Assembly: GCA_028717765.1 (NCBI GenBank)
Contig: JAQUNE010000010.1
Location: 1 to 16,858, forward strand
Length of the DNA stretch: 16,858 nucleotides
Reading direction: 5' to 3'
DNA from: Candidatus Omnitrophota bacterium
GTDB lineage: Bacteria > Omnitrophota > Koll11 > Gygaellales > Profunditerraquicolaceae
The notes under the pieces are model-generated. The model had not been told where the DNA came from and did not search any database. It saw only the letters and a program-made list of their open reading frames with translations. Within the stretch, counting starts at the first letter, position 1. Each line of letters opens with the position of its first letter. Positions 14,966 to 16,858 of the stretch are shown here, piece after piece. The position numbers and the translations under genes were made by a program.

Positions 14966-15062
14966 CACCCGGCCATCACCCGATTCAATCGGATGAATCG
15001 GTGTCCCGTTTCTGCGGGAATCGGATTGGCCGGTACGCCCATTCTGGGCAGGGAGGTGGGAA
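14966..15062 (+). promoter_or_regulatory. Structured 5' leader RNA with alternative helices (candidate cis-regulatory element)
   Basis: This GC-rich stretch lies between the glycosyltransferase stop and the Asp-box protein start. A closing stem pairs CCGGCCA (14969-14975) with TGGCCGG (15027-15033). Inside are hairpin A (14977-14986 with 14995-15003, about 9 bp with one bulged C) and hairpin B (15004-15008 with 15015-15019, 5 bp), giving a three-way junction. A separate hairpin GCCCA/TGGGC (15037-15049) ends one base before the Shine-Dalgarno AGGGAGG (15050-15056). The segment CCGATTC (14980-14986) can pair instead with GAATCGG at 15018-15024, extending the closing stem and breaking hairpins A and B. 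It does not match any riboswitch consensus I know. The other 57 bases after the glycosyltransferase stop (14909-14965) are AT-rich, with no convincing promoter or terminator. Confidence 0.55.
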
Positions 15063-16625
15063 ATGGAAAAAGGCGCAAAGTTGTTTTTTTCGGTAACCCT
15101 ATTTATTTTTTCCGTAGCGATTCCTTCATTTGCCCAAGGGTTAGATTGGGAAGATTTAAGCTCCGGCAACCGAGATGCGAGGGCAGTATTGCTTAATCCT
15201 GATAACGCAAAAATAATTTATTTTGCTTCAAAAAATCAGGTTTTTGAAACTTCTGACGCAGGAAAGAACTGGAAAATGATTCTAACTGTTAAGGGAAAAA
15301 ATAGCTTAGTAAATTTTCTCTCCTTTTATCCTTTAAACAGAGGATGGCTTTATGTGGCAACTCAAGGCGGGCTTTTTTTTAGTAATAATCAGGGTAGGTC
15401 ATGGCAGAAGATTTTTCGCGGGAAAGGTTATTTAGAAAACGATTGTACCACACTTATGGTTTTGCCGGATTGTATTTATTTGGGAACAAAAGCAGGGCTA
15501 TTCTTGAGTAAGAATAATGGTAGGCAATGGGAAAAAATTTCTGGTAAGCTAGGGTTAAGCCAGATTTTTTCTCTTACTGCAAAACTTAAAGAACCTGGTT
15601 CTGTTTATGCCGCTTGTGCTGACGGAGCCTTTAGGACAAAAGATTCCGGAAAGTCATGGGAGAGGATATTTGTAAAACATGAAAGTCAAGCGATTCCGGA
15701 AGAAGAGCCTGAAGATGATACCTTTGAAGAAGAAGAGAATCCTTCTCAAATCAGATTCATTTCTCTGGATCCTCTGGATTCTAATATTCTTTATTTGGCA
15801 TCGAGCATGGGTGTTTATCAAAGCCAGGATAAAGGAGGAACCTGGGCCGCATTATCCGATTATGGGCTTTTAAGTAAAGAGGCGCAATATTTGTACCTTT
15901 CTGCACAAGCAAACCTTTATTTAGTGACCAAATCCGGGATCTTTGAATATGAGAGTAGCCGTTGGCATGAGATATCTTTTGGCCTTTCTTTTAAAGAGAT
16001 TAGGTTTTTAACACAGGACGATAATGGCAATTTCTACGTTGCATGCGATAGTGGTATCTTTAAATCTAAAGTCAATATCGGTAGAACAATAGGGCGTACT
16101 AAAGTTAAGCAAGATTTATATTATCCTACGATCAGGCAGGTGCAGGAGGCGGCAATTAAATACGCAGACGTCGAGCCAAAGAAAATTATCCGCTGGAGAA
16201 AGCAAGCGGCAAAAAGGGCATATTTTCCGAAGGTAAGCGCAGGGGTTAACCGCGATACCGGAGATCTCTGGCATTGGGAATCCGGTTCGTCTACAAAAGC
16301 AGGGGACGATTATTTGATGAAGGGCCGCGATAGCGTGGGATGGGATGTGACCCTGACCTGGGATCTGGCTGAGATTATTTGGAGTGATGCCCAAACCTCA
16401 ATTGATACCCGTTCCCGCCTGACTGTACAGTTACGCGAGGATGTTCTAGATGAGGTGACGAAGATTTATTTTGAAAGGATCAGGTTAATCAGGGACCTGG
16501 ACAATCTCTCATTGGAGGACAGGCAGAAAAGAGAGGAGAAAGAATTAAGACTAGAAGAGCTGAGCGCGTATCTGGATGGATTAACCGGGGGATATTTTTT
16601 GAAAGAGGTAAAAAAGGTTGAATAA
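15063..16625 (+). CDS. Secreted Asp-box (BNR/sortilin-like) beta-propeller protein with TolC-like helical tail
   Basis: 520 aa with a signal peptide ending PSFA-Q (cut near residue 24). Residues about 30-340 are propeller repeats with five Asp-boxes of form S/T-x-D/N-x-G-x-x-W: SDAGKNW (64-70), SNNQGRSW (107-114), SKNNGRQW (149-156), TKDSGKSW (192-199) and SQDKGGTW (254-261). An acidic insert sits at 211-226. From about 352 the chain changes: YPTIRQVQEAAIKYADVEP and IIRWRKQAAKRAYFPKVSAG, then strands VGWDVTLTWDL, then a long helix from SIDTRSRLTVQLREDVLDEV to the end. That resembles outer-membrane efflux (TolC-type) halves seen fused to propellers in other Gram-negatives, from memory. AGGGAGG lies 6 nt before the ATG. 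A cell-envelope or outer-membrane location is likely; the ligand is unknown. Confidence 0.85.
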   Translation: MEKGAKLFFSVTLFIFSVAIPSFAQGLDWEDLSSGNRDARAVLLNPDNAKIIYFASKNQVFETSDAGKNWKMILTVKGKNSLVNFLSFYPLNRGWLYVATQGGLFFSNNQGRSWQKIFRGKGYLENDCTTLMVLPDCIYLGTKAGLFLSKNNGRQWEKISGKLGLSQIFSLTAKLKEPGSVYAACADGAFRTKDSGKSWERIFVKHESQAIPEEEPEDDTFEEEENPSQIRFISLDPLDSNILYLASSMGVYQSQDKGGTWAALSDYGLLSKEAQYLYLSAQANLYLVTKSGIFEYESSRWHEISFGLSFKEIRFLTQDDNGNFYVACDSGIFKSKVNIGRTIGRTKVKQDLYYPTIRQVQEAAIKYADVEPKKIIRWRKQAAKRAYFPKVSAGVNRDTGDLWHWESGSSTKAGDDYLMKGRDSVGWDVTLTWDLAEIIWSDAQTSIDTRSRLTVQLREDVLDEVTKIYFERIRLIRDLDNLSLEDRQKREEKELRLEELSAYLDGLTGGYFLKEVKKVE

Positions 16626-16645
16626 TTCGCGAATAAAGATATAAT
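16618..16645 (+). promoter_or_regulatory. Candidate sigma70 promoter for the terminal TPR gene
   Basis: TTGAAT (16618-16623), a 16-nt spacer and a perfect TATAAT (16640-16645). It overlaps the last codons of the preceding gene and would start transcription about 18 nt before the ATG at 16670. Confidence 0.6.
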
Positions 16646-16669
16646 TTAAAGTAATTAAATCTTACTTAA

Positions 16670-16858
16670 ATGACAAGGCGAATTATCGAGGTACTTATAA
16701 TTTTGTTTTTCCTCGGCCTCTTTATATATATCGGCCGGGGTAAATTAGCGGCGAATTATTATAACCGCGGGGTAGAATATTTTGACCGCGCCAAATACAG
16801 CCAGGCAATTGATTATTTAAAACGTTCCCTAGAAATAGATCCCTTGCGTGCGCCCACC
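16670..16858 (+). CDS. N-terminus of a membrane-anchored TPR protein (partial)
   Basis: The first 63 residues of a gene that runs off the right edge. It begins MTRRIIEVLIILFFLGLFIY, a short basic head and one hydrophobic helix (residues 5-21) that acts as an uncleaved anchor or signal. A canonical TPR motif follows: AANYYNRGVEYFDRAKYSQA, then IDYLKRSLEIDP. The repeat shape (Y/W at 4, G at 8, Y at 11, A at 20, P at 32) is clear. No strong Shine-Dalgarno is seen, but a good promoter lies just upstream. It is probably a periplasmic scaffold or assembly protein; the missing part could hold further TPRs or another domain. Confidence 0.82.
   Translation, partial: MTRRIIEVLIILFFLGLFIYIGRGKLAANYYNRGVEYFDRAKYSQAIDYLKRSLEIDPLRAPT

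Noticed and set aside
14966..15062. Cyclic di-GMP (GEMM) riboswitch
   Set aside because: Attractive beside a PilZ kinase, but I do not see the conserved GEMM core or tetraloop-receptor bases; it is left as an unclassified structured leader.
14993..15196. Small plus-strand frame across the structured leader
   Set aside because: It conflicts with the signal-peptide gene starting at 15063, which has a strong Shine-Dalgarno; the leader's GC-rich stems explain the open frame.
1..16858. Transposases, integrases, CRISPR arrays, tRNA or rRNA genes
   Set aside because: None was seen on either strand; no long direct or terminal inverted repeats were noticed by eye, though a dot-plot was not possible.

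Overview
The window looks like a bacterial chromosome segment, most likely from an uncultivated anaerobe. Moderately AT-rich DNA, a group 4 membrane-bound [NiFe] hydrogenase, a K+-independent H+-pyrophosphatase and several TPR or Asp-box surface proteins together recall Candidatus Omnitrophota (PVC superphylum). That placement is inference from gene content; no rRNA or tRNA is present to confirm it.

Region 1 (1-6546, + strand) is a compact bioenergetic operon. It holds the 3' end of a NuoC/MbhK-type 30 kDa subunit, the catalytic hydrogenase large subunit with all four Ni-binding cysteines, a NuoH-type membrane subunit, a two-cluster ferredoxin subunit, a HycI-type maturation protease, an ExbB/TolQ-ExbD/TolR pair and a membrane H+-pyrophosphatase. 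Most junctions overlap by a few bases (several are ATGA), so translation is probably coupled. The first four genes follow the mbhK-L-M-N order. The operon joins two ion-gradient producers (hydrogenase, pyrophosphatase) to one gradient user (ExbBD). A clear intrinsic terminator ends it at about 6598.

Region 2 (6601-10852, + strand) is the most interesting part. A near-consensus sigma70 promoter starts it. Two small Cys-rich peptides follow; both begin with TTG and share an ungapped N-terminal motif (W11, P14, L16, V18, L29, C32, K33), and they resemble RiPP precursors or another leader-core peptide family. Next come an ECF sigma factor with an almost leaderless start, a soluble zinc-finger (HxxxCxxC) anti-sigma-like protein with a C-terminal beta domain, and a large CHAT-TM-TPR protein whose caspase-like His/Cys dyad is intact. 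I propose a protease-gated sigma-factor switch: periplasmic TPRs sense, the cytoplasmic CHAT domain cuts the anti-sigma, and the sigma factor is freed. This resembles the Craspase-Csx30-sigma logic of type III-E CRISPR, but here it is membrane-anchored and has no CRISPR.

Region 3 (10849-16858) holds a lone minus-strand BamE/SmpA-like lipoprotein that ends tail-to-tail with the CHAT gene by sharing a TTAA. Divergent to it is a soluble PAS-histidine kinase fused to a degenerate GGDEF-like region and a PilZ c-di-GMP domain. A PMT/ArnT-type membrane glycosyltransferase follows. Then come a highly structured 5' leader RNA with competing helices, a secreted Asp-box propeller protein with a TolC-like helical tail, and the start of a membrane-anchored TPR protein cut by the window edge.
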